A stretch of 64,000 bases of DNA from Nitrosomonas sp. (GCA_019635215.1 JAHBZZ010000002.1:186001-250000); one strand, 5' to 3'; positions 36,424 through 46,054 are shown, counted from the first letter of the stretch. The notes: generated by a model not told the origin, from the sequence alone. A program made the numbers and translations.

Positions 36424-37485
36424 TCATTCCAGATAGTGCACGATGACATTCAGGTTACGGAATTCGCTAAACAATGCCGGATCGGGTGGTAGCGGCAAGG
36501 GTTTGGACAGGTGTATTGCGCGCTCCACGGCGCTGTCGAATGTAGGATAACCGCTGCTTTTACGCAGCCGGACCCCCAGGATATCGCCGCCGGGCAATAA
36601 CGTGACGTCGAATTCAACCGCAGGGTTGCCTGGCAGGTCCGGCGGCATAACGATCCGGCTTCTTATTTTGGCTTTAATCATTGCTTGGTATTTGCCGATT
36701 TCACTGGCAACCTGCGCCCGTGCGGCAGCGGCAGCGGCCGCTGCTGCTGCAGCCTGCTGTGCTTCCTGGCGGGCTTTTTCTTCCTGCTCGCGTTTGCGTC
36801 GCGCTTCTTGCTCGCGGCGTTTTTGTTCTTCCTGCTCGCGTTTTTTCTGCGCTTCTTGTTCACGTTTTTTCTGTTCTTCGCGTTCACGCTGCTTTTGTTC
36901 TTCTTCCTGACGTTTTTTTAATGCTTCTTCTTCGCGTCGTTTTTGTTCATTCTGTTCGTGCTTTTTCTGTTCCTCTTGCTCACGCTTTTTTTGCTCTTCC
37001 GCTTGGCGCTTGCGTTGCGCTTCTTGCTCACGTTTTTTCTGTTCTTCAATTTCGCGTTTTTTCTGTTCTTCCCGTTCGCGTTGTACCCGCTCCGCTTCAG
37101 CTTTTACTTTGGCTTCTTTTTCCTTGATTTCGATATCCGGCCGTTTGGGTGGCGCAGGTTGTGGTTTGACCGGTTCCGGTTTGGGTGCGGTTTGGGGTTC
37201 TGTCTTGGGTTCTACCTTAGGCTCTGGTGCCGGTTTTGGGGGTTGCTTTGGCGGTGGCGGCGCAGGCGGCGGCGTGCTTTTAACGGGTGGTTGCGGTTGC
37301 GCGATGGGTTGTGTAGGCAGATCCTGCCATAGTTCAACCATCATGCCTTCAGGGGGCTTTTCCTTCCAGTGGAAACCGAAAATCAGCAGACCAATGAACA
37401 CAAGGTGCACCAGAACGGCGAGTGCGGCCGCCGGCAGTGAACCCGGTTCTTTTTCAGATGTGTTGCGTGATTTACCTGCTTTCAT
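36424..37485 (-). CDS. tolA: TolA, energy-transducing spanner of the Tol system
   Basis: 353 residues. One membrane helix (about 20-42, LAVLVHLVFIGLLIFGF), a proline-rich stretch (60-115), a very regular Glu/Lys/Arg helix (about 120-250) built on repeats of EEQKKREQE, an Ala run, and a small C-terminal domain ending VIVHYLE. TolA reaches from the inner membrane through the periplasm to TolB, Pal and CpoB. The antisense strand carries long open frames here only because of the biased codons. 24 bp after tolR. Confidence 0.94.
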   Translation of the reverse strand: MKAGKSRNTSEKEPGSLPAAALAVLVHLVFIGLLIFGFHWKEKPPEGMMVELWQDLPTQPIAQPQPPVKSTPPPAPPPPKQPPKPAPEPKVEPKTEPQTAPKPEPVKPQPAPPKRPDIEIKEKEAKVKAEAERVQREREEQKKREIEEQKKREQEAQRKRQAEEQKKREQEEQKKHEQNEQKRREEEALKKRQEEEQKQREREEQKKREQEAQKKREQEEQKRREQEARRKREQEEKARQEAQQAAAAAAAAAAARAQVASEIGKYQAMIKAKIRSRIVMPPDLPGNPAVEFDVTLLPGGDILGVRLRKSSGYPTFDSAVERAIHLSKPLPLPPDPALFSEFRNLNVIVHYLE

Positions 37486-37509
37486 TACCGTTCAATCTAT
37501 CCGGCCTGA

Positions 37510-37923
37510 TCATTTCGGCTGGGCCAGCAGGCCGATTTTCTGCACTTGATGTTGTTGCAGGATATCCATGACTTTGATGACTTCTTCATAGCGCACGCTT
37601 TTGTCGGCGGCAATGACCACCGGTTGATCTGCATTGTGTGATTGCTTGCGCTTAACAGCGTCGACGAGCTGCTGGTGCGTGATAAATGACTCGGTGCCCG
37701 TCTGCGCACGGTCGCGCAGAGCGAGACTGTTGTCTGCTTTGATGATGACTTCAAGCGGTGCTGCGGGTGCTGTTGAGGATTTTCCAATCTGCGGCAGTTC
37801 AATTTGCGCAGGGTTGATCATCGGCGCAGTGATCATGAAAATAATCAGCAATACCAGCATGACATCGATGTAAGGCACCACATTCATTTCATTCTTAAGT
37901 TGGCGTTTGATACGACGGGCCAT
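37510..37923 (-). CDS. tolR: TolR, ExbD-type proton-channel subunit
   Basis: 137 residues with one membrane helix near the N-terminus containing the proton-path Asp in YIDVMLVLLIIFMIT (about 18-32), then a periplasmic domain with VVIAADKSVRYEEVIKVMDI, the usual C-terminal signature. TolQ and TolR use the proton gradient to drive TolA. It follows tolQ by 28 bp. Confidence 0.96.
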   Translation of the reverse strand: MARRIKRQLKNEMNVVPYIDVMLVLLIIFMITAPMINPAQIELPQIGKSSTAPAAPLEVIIKADNSLALRDRAQTGTESFITHQQLVDAVKRKQSHNADQPVVIAADKSVRYEEVIKVMDILQQHQVQKIGLLAQPK

Positions 37924-37951
37924 TTTTTTCTGATTCCATTATGCGTGTTGA

Positions 37952-38632
37952 TTAGTGCGAAGCTCTGCGTTGAAGAATGTTGGATAATTCTTCCATAAAG
38001 CTTTCGAACCGGGTCGCCAGTTTTTCAGTATCGCTGACATAGCGGTTATAGGCAATCACTGCCGGGATTGCGGCAAACAGACCCATCGCCGTTGCAATCA
38101 ACGCTTCGGCAATACCAGGAGCGACATGTGCGATCGTAGCCTGGGAAATGTTGGACAGGCTGCGGAATGAATTCATGATACCCCATACGGTACCGAGCAA
38201 ACCGACATACGGACTTACCGAACCCACGGTCGCCAGAAAAGACAGGTGTGTTTCCAGTCTGTCCATTTCCCGTTGATACGTGGCCTGCATTGCGCGGCGT
38301 GTGCTTTCCATGATCATGTCGACATCAGTACCCGGCGGATGTTTGCTGAATTCGCCGAAACCCGATATGAAAATGCGTTCCATGCTGCCCGCGGTGTAGC
38401 GCGCAGTGGTTGCGCGTTGATATAAAGTATTTAAATCCACGCCCCGCCAGAAGTAGTCTTCAAATTCATCACTTTGCCGGATGGCATCGCGCAGGACGAA
38501 TAATTTCCGAAATATATACCACCAGGAGAGCAATGAAGCTAACAGGAGCAGGAGCATGACCAGCTGGACAAATAAGCTGGCGCTGCTGATCAGATAAAAA
38601 AGCGATAAATCCTCGGTTACAGTTGTGTTCAT
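37952..38632 (-). CDS. tolQ: TolQ, ExbB-type proton-channel subunit
   Basis: The ATG at 38632 overlaps the ybgC stop (ATGA) and gives 226 residues starting MNTTVTEDLSLFYLIS; an upstream in-frame ATG would extend it into ybgC without family sequence. Three membrane helices: about 15-40, 130-155 (LGTVWGIMNSF region) and 170-190 (PGIAEALIATAMGLFAAIPA). The segment with SPYVGLLGTVWGIMNSF is diagnostic of MotA/TolQ/ExbB proteins. Confidence 0.96.
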   Translation of the reverse strand: MNTTVTEDLSLFYLISSASLFVQLVMLLLLLASLLSWWYIFRKLFVLRDAIRQSDEFEDYFWRGVDLNTLYQRATTARYTAGSMERIFISGFGEFSKHPPGTDVDMIMESTRRAMQATYQREMDRLETHLSFLATVGSVSPYVGLLGTVWGIMNSFRSLSNISQATIAHVAPGIAEALIATAMGLFAAIPAVIAYNRYVSDTEKLATRFESFMEELSNILQRRASH

Positions 38633-39039
38633 GTCGGCGTCTCTATTTTTTCTCGTAGATGGAGTGGAATTCTGATCGGTTTCAGGTTTTCGGTATCCAC
38701 GCATACCACATGAATCGTGGCGTTAACCAAACGTGTCTGGTCGCGCAGAATTTCTTGCGCAATGGATATACGGCTTCTGCCCATGTCAAGCACGTTAACG
38801 GTAATGTGGAGCAAGTCATCCAGTATGGCGGGCTTGAAGTATTCGATTTCAAGAGAGCGCACCATAAACTGCAATTTGTGCGTATTGATCAATTCATGCA
38901 CGTCGTAACCCAGGTTGCGCAACCACTCGTAACGAGCGCGTTCCATGAAGTTCAGGTGTGTCGAGTGATAGACAACGCCACCTGCATCAGTGTCCTGATA
39001 ATATACCCGAATCGGTAATGAAAATTGTTGCGCCTGCAT
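38629..39039 (-). CDS. ybgC: Acyl-CoA thioesterase YbgC
   Basis: Hot-dog fold thioesterase of the tol-pal operon, thought to act on acyl-CoA or acyl-ACP near the membrane. 136 residues with the 4-hydroxybenzoyl-CoA-thioesterase motif YYQDTDAGGVVYHSTHLNFMERAR (Asp16 in QDTDAGG, about 14-37). It is the first gene of the tol operon. The 156-bp gap to the CorC-type gene upstream in coordinates separates it from that unit on the low side only by direction of reading; the operon promoter should lie at about 39040-39190. Confidence 0.95.
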   Translation of the reverse strand: MQAQQFSLPIRVYYQDTDAGGVVYHSTHLNFMERARYEWLRNLGYDVHELINTHKLQFMVRSLEIEYFKPAILDDLLHITVNVLDMGRSRISIAQEILRDQTRLVNATIHVVCVDTENLKPIRIPLHLREKIETPT

Positions 39040-39195
39040 TGCGTAAAAAACCTGAAGCCTGTTGTTAAAAATTTTGGCAATTTTATACTATAAAGCACAT
39101 GAAGATATAACTAAAATTAATTGAAGTTAAACTTAAAATTGATTTATATGTTGACTGTTCATGAGCGAAGGCACGGATCATTCTTAACGTGGATT

Positions 39196-40488
39196 TTATT
39201 CAGATAATGGTTCTGCTGTGGGGGAGCAGGGATGTATTTTTACGGTTTTGACGGCCTGATTTTTGACCTGCAGTATTTCCATGGAATAACCGGCGATATT
39301 CAGTCCGGTACCGCTTTCCGGGATGTCCTTAAGGTATTCGAGAATCAAACCGTTCAGTGTTTTAGGTCCGTTCAGCGGAAACCGCATGTCGAGTTTGCGA
39401 TTCAGGTCTCGCAGCAGCACGCTGCCTTCGACAAGATAACTGCCGTCCTCCTGCCGGGCATAAGTACTCATATGTGTGGGCGCATGTGTGGTGAATTCAC
39501 CGATAATTTCTTCCAGGATATCTTCGAGGGTAACGAGCCCCATCCAATCGCCGTATTCGTCGACAACCATACCAATTCTTTTTCTGTTTTCCTGGAAAAT
39601 CTGGAGCTGTGTAAACAGTGGTGTGCCGGATGGAATGAAATAGGGTTGCTGCATGATTTTTTCCAGTGTGGCCGCGGTAATCGGTCCGCTCCTCATATGA
39701 TTCAATACCTTACGCGTATGGATGACGCCGACGATATTTTCCATGCGTTCGCGGTATACAGGTAGGCGTGTGTGATGGCAGGTCAATAATTGCCGCTGGA
39801 TTGTTTCGTCATCGGCGGTGAGATCTATCGCCTCAATCTGGCTGCGTGGGACGATAACGTCATCCACTGTGACCGTCTCAAGATCAAGCAGGTTCAACAG
39901 CATGCTCTGGTGCTTTTTCTGGATAAAGTGGCTGCCTTCAAGAACAAGTGTTCTGAGTTCTTCAGTACTGATCGTCTGCGTGGCTGCCGTTTCCTGCTGG
40001 GGGTTGAGCCGTAGCAGTAGTAAAAGTCCACTGACAAACAGATTGACAAACCATACGACGGGATAGAGTAGCTTGAGTAATGGCGTCAGGATATAGCTGG
40101 CAGAGAGCGCGATACGCTCGGGATACGCCGCGGCGATGACTTTCGGGGTGATTTCACTGAAGATTAATATGGCGAAGGTGATACAAATCGTACCGATCAG
40201 TAAAGCCAGTTCATTCTGCCCGAACAGCATGGCGATAATGACCGCCACCAATGTGGCCGATGCGGTATTCAGCAGATTATTACCCAGCAGAATCACGCCC
40301 AGCAGCCGGTCTGTTTTGTCGAGTAAACGTACGGTCAGCCGCGCGCCCCGATGCCCCTGCTTTGCCAGATGTTTGAGGCGATAGCGGTTGATCGCCATCA
40401 TGCTGGTTTCAGACAGTGAAAAGAAACCTGAAAGGATTAATAATACGAATAATATTATCAGTAAGATATAAAGCGGTATGTCTTCCAA
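39196..40488 (-). CDS. CNNM/CBS-domain transporter (CorB/HlyC-CorC family)
   Basis: 430 residues. An N-terminal CNNM domain with four membrane helices (about 5-190; SGFFSLSETSMMAINRYRLK and GVILLGNNLLNTASATLVA are typical), a pair of CBS domains (about 205-335, VIVPRSQIEAIDL and GLVTLEDILEEIIGEF), and a small C-terminal CorC_HlyC domain from about 345. The family is tied to Mg2+/Co2+ export and resistance. It reads in the same direction as ybgC-tol and precedes it on the transcript by 156 bp, so read-through is possible. Confidence 0.92.
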   Translation of the reverse strand: MEDIPLYILLIILFVLLILSGFFSLSETSMMAINRYRLKHLAKQGHRGARLTVRLLDKTDRLLGVILLGNNLLNTASATLVAVIIAMLFGQNELALLIGTICITFAILIFSEITPKVIAAAYPERIALSASYILTPLLKLLYPVVWFVNLFVSGLLLLLRLNPQQETAATQTISTEELRTLVLEGSHFIQKKHQSMLLNLLDLETVTVDDVIVPRSQIEAIDLTADDETIQRQLLTCHHTRLPVYRERMENIVGVIHTRKVLNHMRSGPITAATLEKIMQQPYFIPSGTPLFTQLQIFQENRKRIGMVVDEYGDWMGLVTLEDILEEIIGEFTTHAPTHMSTYARQEDGSYLVEGSVLLRDLNRKLDMRFPLNGPKTLNGLILEYLKDIPESGTGLNIAGYSMEILQVKNQAVKTVKIHPCSPTAEPLSE

Positions 40489-40995
40489 AAAACACCTTTG
40501 GGTTAAGGTCGATTGAATATCATTGTACCCATTAACTTTTTCGTGTTGTCAGAATTATCGCCAACCGGGGCGAATTCAGTTGAGATGTTTATCAGTAACC
40601 AATATGTTTTCTGTGGTATCGATCATGGTAAAAAATTCAGGGTGCCGGGGTATCATTCAATAGGACCACTCAAAGCGTAATTTCTTTTATTTTTTTGCCA
40701 GTTTAGCAGAATGATTCCGTACGGGCTATCTGATCCAAGCGTCCGGAATAATTGCTGTGGCATAAAGATTGTTGCTGGACGGGATATAGATATTCGCATG
40801 CCGTGTTTGCTGCACAATATCCGGGCAATCCATTGCTGCTTGATTTAAGAAAAGAAGCCGGTCAATTTCTTTTATATTCAGTTGACCGGCAGTTAAGTTC
40901 CAGTACCGTTAACAGCAGATACCTTGAAAGAGTAGATTGTTTGTGTTGTGATTAACGATGTGTCGTACGAATCAGAATCATTGATTCCTTTACGG
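40489..40995. other. Intergenic region
   Basis: About 500 bp between the DUF2490 gene and the start of the CNNM transporter gene, both minus strand. Contains the transporter promoter and the end of the DUF2490 transcript. A 67-codon + strand open frame at 40752-40955 shows no family resemblance. I see nothing else. Confidence 0.4.
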
Positions 40996-41754
40996 TTAGA
41001 AATTCAGAAATAAATTAACCCCTAAGATATGCTGCATTTGATCGGGGCGGGCGCTATGGGGCCTATTGAGATATTGATTCATATAACCTAGCTCAGCAAC
41101 GGCAAGTTGATTAATTTTATAGCCTAATCCGACAAATCCCCTGTTCTGATCAAAACCGCGACTAATAAAGCCGTCATGCATTGTAGTCATATTTATAAAT
41201 AACTCGTCCTGAATGATAAAACTAAGATCGGGATCAATCTGTGCCAACGGTATGGCTAATTTTATCAACTGACGAAAACGATGCGCTACCGGATTGCTGC
41301 CTGGAACAGGTGCGGTATGCGTAAAAAAGCGCTGCTCAAAACGGGTGCGTATCGTTAATCTTCCCAATGGAGTGTTATCAGACCAGATTGCTTGCTGCCA
41401 GATCCGATGTTCATCAAATTTTCTTCCGGTCTTGAGTGTAAATGGTTCAGCAGTTGGTATAAAAGCATAGCCTCCCCACAAGCTCAGCTTATCGGTAACG
41501 TTATAACCCACACCAGGACGTATGATGCCTTGAGAAAACTGATCGGCATCATTACCGAAACGCCCTTGTCCCTCCATCCACCATCTGAATTTTTTTAAAT
41601 CCGGTTTTTGTGAGTCAATGAAACCAAAATTACCGGTTGCTGTAATATTGCCCCATACTTCAAAATCATCCACTGTTTTTTCAGCGGCAATCGGGGCGCT
41701 AAAAATTAAAGCGAATATCATCCAAGTGATAAAAACGCTTATTTTCTTAAACAT
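40996..41754 (-). CDS. DUF2490 outer-membrane-type protein
   Basis: 252 residues with a signal peptide (WMIFALIFSAPIAA, cleavage about residue 24), then DFEVWGNITATGNFGF and alternating hydrophobic strands to a C-terminal ...LGVNLFLNF with a final Phe, as in outer-membrane barrels. RLTIRTRFEQRFF and RFRQLIKLAIPL belong to the DUF2490 family, whose function is unknown. It stands alone with the divergent asparagine-synthase-like gene 370 bp away. Confidence 0.8.
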   Translation of the reverse strand: MFKKISVFITWMIFALIFSAPIAAEKTVDDFEVWGNITATGNFGFIDSQKPDLKKFRWWMEGQGRFGNDADQFSQGIIRPGVGYNVTDKLSLWGGYAFIPTAEPFTLKTGRKFDEHRIWQQAIWSDNTPLGRLTIRTRFEQRFFTHTAPVPGSNPVAHRFRQLIKLAIPLAQIDPDLSFIIQDELFINMTTMHDGFISRGFDQNRGFVGLGYKINQLAVAELGYMNQYLNRPHSARPDQMQHILGVNLFLNF

Positions 41755-42125
41755 GCAATCTCCTTATTTATTAAAGCAATTTAATGCATATTAAACTGTA
41801 GGTTAATAATATTCATGAATAAAACCAGCCATATAAGCAACGACTCACTTTATGACTACCTGTGATTGGTTGCTTGTCCTTATTCTTCAAAATTGCGTTG
41901 ATTCCTTTACTAAAAATAAAAGAGTCTTACCCTATTCCTCTGCGCTGTCGCGCACGATAGCATAGTAAATGTAAAAAAATTGTTAAGAAAAAAACAGATG
42001 TGTATTTATGGTTAAAGCGATCAACTTCACACAAATCGCAGAATTCCTGCCATAATTTATTACCAATTCACTCGATAAATAAGAAAATTAGGTGTTCGAG
42101 ATTACGTTTTTAGAGATTCCCGCAA
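41755..42125. other. Divergent AT-rich intergenic region
   Basis: 370 bp between divergent DUF2490 and asparagine-synthase-like genes, strongly AT-rich from 41920 on. The last 20 bp before the ATG at 42126 carry TTTTTAGAGATTCCC, which resembles the possible element end at 56795-56810. No clear promoter hexamers can be fixed. Confidence 0.4.
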
Positions 42126-43682
42126 ATGAAATTTGAATTTTTTAGTAATCAAGAACTTCCGACGCTTGCTTGGTGTGCTCTGATTAAACGTGATATAGAA
42201 GTTGTGTACGTAGAGCATGGCAATGGAGTCGATATTGCGGAAGATTTTTTTGTTGAAGGCGCCTGGAATGGAAAATTTTCTTCAGGTGAATTCTTCAAGA
42301 GTGATGTCTTTCTCGGGTCAGGAGCCATGCTTCAAAAGGATCGCGTGCTGTTCTGTCCAACAACGCATTCCATGGATCGGTTGTACAGTCTGCGCACGAA
42401 CGATAGTTTGTTTGTTTCAAACTCCCTGATTTACTTATTAGAAGCTTCGGGAAAGTGGTTTGATTATTCTGAATGGCGGTACGAATATTGGTTTATGTCA
42501 TTTTTATATGGCTTGGATTATGCCATGACAGAATTTTTTATTGATTCTGCGTTGTTACGATTCCATTACTGCGCACCATTTACAGTGAGTCGCACACTGG
42601 AGGTACAGACACTGAATCGCCCGGAGCTTCCTAGATTTAAATCATACAATGATTATGTAGAAACTATCCGAAACTGGATATGTGCACTTATTGAAAATGC
42701 AATGGATACGAAACGTTTAATGCAATTCGATCCTCTCACTACTATATCGTCTGGATATGACTCTGTGGCATGTGCGGTTCTAGCAGAGGAGATTGGTTGC
42801 TCAGAAGCAATCAATATCCGTGATTCCCGTCCTGTGTCGGGTAGGAGCCAGAATGACAGTAACGATCAAATTGCGGCGTTTTTGGGACTTAAAGTAAAGC
42901 ATTTTAGCCGCTCGGAAATTTTTGAACTGAATGGATTTCCAGAGGCGGAATTTCTCGCGAGTGGTGCTGGTGGAGATGATGCTGTATTTGCTCTGTTTGG
43001 AACACACTTGACATCTCGGATACTGTTTACGGGTTTCTTGGGCGATACACTATGGGGAACTACCGGACCAGATCCAATTCGAAGCACTCAATTCCAGTAT
43101 ACATACCCACCCGGAGCGACACTTTGCGAATTTAGACTGAAGATCGGTTTCATTCACCTCCCAATTCCACTTTTAACATATCCACGACACCCCGATCTCC
43201 GAGTGATTGCAAATTCTGCTGAAATGGCAAATTGGAGAATTGGCGGCGCTTACGATCGACCCATTCCCCGCAGAATCATTGAGGAAAGAGGAATAGCCAG
43301 AGATATGTTCGCAGCAGAGAAAAGTGCCGTGACATTGCCATTGTGGTCGGTATCTGACGTTGCAAATTATATGAATCCCAAATCAGTCAAAAGCCTTGAA
43401 TCTTATACACACCGTTTGATCACGGAACATTCTCCCAATTTAGGATCCAGGTTGCGCTACTGGCGTGACGCAACGCTCGCTCGGATTGAACCGTATTGCT
43501 CGGAAACAATTTTTTGGAAAATAACAAAGCTTATTCGAATGATCACTGGAGAATTTTATTGCCGTAATTCGGTTTGGTATCGAGCATCGACTATTAACAA
43601 TTTGCTAAAATTTCACTGGGCAGCAGATGAAGTTAGAAAGCGCTACCAAAATACGGTTTTTGTAAAAGAAAAAATTAACTAG
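42126..43682 (+). CDS. Asparagine-synthase-like PP-loop protein
   Basis: 518 residues. A PP-loop-type motif TTISSGYDSVACAVLAEE (SGxDS) lies at about 201-218 and ASGAGGDDAVFALFG near 280, as in the synthetase half of class-II asparagine synthases. The N-terminal 180 residues are related to the glutaminase half only loosely and lack an N-terminal catalytic Cys. Proteins like this occur in polysaccharide and secondary-metabolite gene sets as ATP-dependent amidating or adenylating enzymes; the substrate is unknown. Base composition is AT-richer than the neighbours, the stop codon TAG lies inside an IS-end sequence, and IS debris follows, so the 3' end may be truncated and the gene acquired. Confidence 0.6.
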   Translation: MKFEFFSNQELPTLAWCALIKRDIEVVYVEHGNGVDIAEDFFVEGAWNGKFSSGEFFKSDVFLGSGAMLQKDRVLFCPTTHSMDRLYSLRTNDSLFVSNSLIYLLEASGKWFDYSEWRYEYWFMSFLYGLDYAMTEFFIDSALLRFHYCAPFTVSRTLEVQTLNRPELPRFKSYNDYVETIRNWICALIENAMDTKRLMQFDPLTTISSGYDSVACAVLAEEIGCSEAINIRDSRPVSGRSQNDSNDQIAAFLGLKVKHFSRSEIFELNGFPEAEFLASGAGGDDAVFALFGTHLTSRILFTGFLGDTLWGTTGPDPIRSTQFQYTYPPGATLCEFRLKIGFIHLPIPLLTYPRHPDLRVIANSAEMANWRIGGAYDRPIPRRIIEERGIARDMFAAEKSAVTLPLWSVSDVANYMNPKSVKSLESYTHRLITEHSPNLGSRLRYWRDATLARIEPYCSETIFWKITKLIRMITGEFYCRNSVWYRASTINNLLKFHWAADEVRKRYQNTVFVKEKIN

Positions 43683-44150
43683 GGTCTGTTGACAGCCTGA
43701 GACGTTCGGTTACTCAGGTCAATTGTACTTAAATTCCCCCGATGACGCGGAGTAGATAGTCATTATCCCATTCGGCCTTTAAGCGTTTTGTTTTGACCTC
43801 TACCTTGGATGTTTTCTCAGTCTTGATCAAACTCTCAGGACAATATGCCGGATAACAGCCAGATTGGTAGAATTATGACTTTTGCGAGTCCGGTTACTAT
43901 CTTCATCAAAAGCGACATCAAGTAACATGAAGTGCACAAAGTTTTTACATTATCATGGAGTGTGTCCTGCTTCCCTTTCAGGCTCAGCACACAATCATCG
44001 TCTTGTTATTTGATCTGTGTGGTTATCTGTTTCTGACATCAATCGCGGTTACTTCTCCTCCGGCAATATGAATTCAACCACCCAACGGGAAAAACAATCA
44101 CTGAACTGGTGAGTGTCAATAGCCGCATACGCCTCACTAAATGTATTTTG
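43679..44150 (-). mobile_element. ISAs1-family IS remnant
   Basis: Broken minus-strand transposase. From about 44145 it reads FSEAYAAIDTHQFSDCFSRW, then VTAIDV. After a large deletion it continues QKQITTQIK, stop, then DDCVLSLKGKQDTLHDN, then NLAVIRHIVL, a frameshift, and TSKVEVKTKRLKAEWDNDY ending LLRVIGGI at 43729. Order and motifs are those of ISAs1 transposases, with the catalytic core lost. At 43679-43694 lies CTAGGGTCTGTTGACA, found again exactly at 56531-56546, probably an IS end with a CTAG target; it may belong to a different element. Non-functional. Confidence 0.8.
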
Positions 44151-44225
44151 ACGTAATATATTTGTGTGTTATTTTAGATGTATAGTTTTAAATTGGGCTT
44201 TCGGAGTAAACGGGAAGGAGGAAAT

Positions 44226-45011
44226 ATGTTTGCTAAGTTTAAATCGTTTTTGAAAAAAGTTTTGCCGACCCCTCTATACATTTTTCTTCTTGCTCTTCGT
44301 AATTGGAAAGACCTTTTTCCAGTCATCTCATTCTTATCGGACAATATACCAAACGTATCCCTCAGGCAAAAGCTGCGTATCGTTAAGCAGTTATACATCA
44401 TAAATTTCAATGTTGAAAGCCCGCACACACAAGATGAGATTCTTAATTTTATCCGAACAATACTTACTTTTTCTCCGGAGAAAAAAGGCGTTATTGTTGA
44501 GGCAGGGTGTTTCAAGGGAAGTAGTACAGCCAAATTTAGTTTAGCCGCGGATATTGCTGGAAGAACCCTTGTGGTTTTTGATTCCTTTGAAGGCATTCCT
44601 GAAAATGATGAGCCGCATGATAAGAACATATTTGGTGGAGATGCTAGTTTCAAAAAAGGTGATTATTGCGGTGCTTTGGAGGAAGTAAAATCAAATGTAG
44701 CGAGATTTGGGAATATTGGTTGTTGCAGATTCATTAAAGGTTGGTTTGATGATACGATGCCTGATTTTAAGGAACCTGTCATAGCAGTATATCTCGATGT
44801 TGATCTCGCTTCGTCCACGCGTACCTGCCTAAAATATTTATATCCGCTTCTTGAGAAGGGCGGTGTTATCTATTCACAAGATGGTCATCTTCCCTTGGTA
44901 CTGGATGTTTTTAACGACGATAAGTTTTGGTTAAATGAAGTTGGTTTTGAGAAACCGTTAATTCACGGTATAGGGAAAGTGAAGCTGATAAGCGCTACCA
45001 AGGAAGTTTAA
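44226..45011 (+). CDS. TylF/MycF-type O-methyltransferase
   Basis: 261 residues from the ATG at 44226, chosen because AAGGAGG lies 5 nt upstream; an earlier in-frame ATG at 44178 has no such site. SAM-binding loop GVIVEAGCFKGSSTAKF (about 89-105), then VVFDSFEGIPEND, and the metal-binding region IAVYLDVDLASSTRTCLKYL near 180-200. Enzymes of this class methylate sugar hydroxyls in macrolides and glycans. With the asparagine-synthase-like gene it forms an AT-rich, apparently transferred insert flanked by IS debris. Confidence 0.85.
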   Translation: MFAKFKSFLKKVLPTPLYIFLLALRNWKDLFPVISFLSDNIPNVSLRQKLRIVKQLYIINFNVESPHTQDEILNFIRTILTFSPEKKGVIVEAGCFKGSSTAKFSLAADIAGRTLVVFDSFEGIPENDEPHDKNIFGGDASFKKGDYCGALEEVKSNVARFGNIGCCRFIKGWFDDTMPDFKEPVIAVYLDVDLASSTRTCLKYLYPLLEKGGVIYSQDGHLPLVLDVFNDDKFWLNEVGFEKPLIHGIGKVKLISATKEV

Positions 45012-45216
45012 GCAATTGTTTGGAAATTCTGAATTAAATTCAAGTTTTCTTCAGCTACGCCTGATTGGGTTTTTCACACCACCACCAACAATTATATATT
45101 ATAGCCACAAAAAACCACTCCTCCTTCCTAAACGAAAGTTGCGTCGATACAAATATTGAAGGATAATAGTGCGTTTTTGATTTGTATTTTTAGCCATACT
45201 GTAACTGAGGATAACA

Positions 45217-45453
45217 ATGAAAGCAGATATACATCCTGATTATCAGGAAATTACCGTCACATGCAGCTGCGGCAATTCATTTCAGACACGTTCGACGTTG
45301 AACAGGCCCTTAAATATTGAAGTCTGTGCCATGTGCCACCCTTTTTACACCGGCAAGCAAAAAATTGTGGATACTGCTGGTCGGGTCGAAAAATTCCGCC
45401 AAAAATATGGCAATCCATTTTCAAAACGAACGGGTACAAACGCGAATTCCTAG
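45217..45453 (+). CDS. rpmE: 50S ribosomal protein L31
   Basis: 78 residues, complete. It starts [20 protein letters not shown] and has the zinc-binding cysteines of the C+ form (CSCG at 16-19 and CAMC at 36-39), so it is the housekeeping type. It is monocistronic, followed by a stem-loop at 45515-45541. Confidence 0.97.
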   Translation: MKADIHPDYQEITVTCSCGNSFQTRSTLNRPLNIEVCAMCHPFYTGKQKIVDTAGRVEKFRQKYGNPFSKRTGTNANS

Positions 45454-45514
45454 TGCCTCACAAATACAGTCCTATTTATCTAATACAACTTTAAAGTCCT
45501 GATAATCTGATAAG

Positions 45515-45541
45515 TGGCGCTTTACGTTATTAAATGCGCCA
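45515..45541. terminator. Stem-loop between convergent rpmE and cupin genes
   Basis: TGGCGCTTTA pairs with TAAA(T)GCGCCA around a CGTTAT loop. It lies between convergent stops at 45453 and 45570 and could end both transcripts. There is no strong T-tract on either side. Confidence 0.5.
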
Positions 45542-45569
45542 TTGATGAAAATCACACTGTCCACCAGAA

Positions 45570-45887
45570 TTAATAATGCACTGCCAGCCAGTACGTTTCC
45601 AGATCCGGATCGGTCCAACTGACCTTATGTTTCTGATGCGGCGGAATATGCAGGTAATCGCCTTCTCTAAGGCAGATTATCGTGTTGTCTGAAAAGGTTA
45701 TCATGGCACTGCCTTTAAGCAGCAAGACCCACTCATTCTGGCTTTGGTCATACCAGCCGTTTTCCGGTGAGCATTGTCCTTTGGAAATGATTCTTTCGAT
45801 TTTCAGTGCATTGTTTTCAATCAGCGTTTCGAAAAATTCTTTTTCACAATTGCTGGAAATAGGCGAATAAACATTGTCCGGCTTCAT
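45570..45887 (-). CDS. Small cupin-domain protein
   Basis: 105 residues, a single-domain cupin. ISKGQCSPENGWYDQSQNEWVLLLKG (about 34-59) and HIPPHQKHKV (80-89) correspond to cupin motifs 1 and 2. The first motif has Glu/Gln in place of the usual HxH pair (QSQNEW), and motif 2 keeps two His. It may bind a metal or act as a small regulatory or isomerase-like protein. No substrate can be assigned; cytochrome P460 follows upstream on the same strand after 167 bp. Confidence 0.8.
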   Translation of the reverse strand: MKPDNVYSPISSNCEKEFFETLIENNALKIERIISKGQCSPENGWYDQSQNEWVLLLKGSAMITFSDNTIICLREGDYLHIPPHQKHKVSWTDPDLETYWLAVHY

Positions 45888-46054
45888 GGCACCTTTTTGT
45901 CTGCCACCCTGGCTGACACGACAGACGGGTATTTTATTTCATTGGGAATAGCAGACAGCAAAGCCGTCATCTGGTCTGTACTCAAATGCCGAAGCTGCGT
46001 CAGCCGTTTCACGCCAACGCAACTTCGATCTGGTTTGCACCAGTTTCCAGTCAC

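Noticed and set aside
36602-37549. Long + strand open frames opposite tolA, some rich in Phe, Cys and Ser
   Set aside because: They mirror the biased Glu/Lys/Arg codons of the TolA coiled coil on the other strand and have no ribosome sites or family resemblance.
40752-40955. 67-codon + strand frame in the intergenic region upstream of the CNNM transporter gene
   Set aside because: No ribosome site, no recognisable motif, and a Cys-rich ending that looks accidental.
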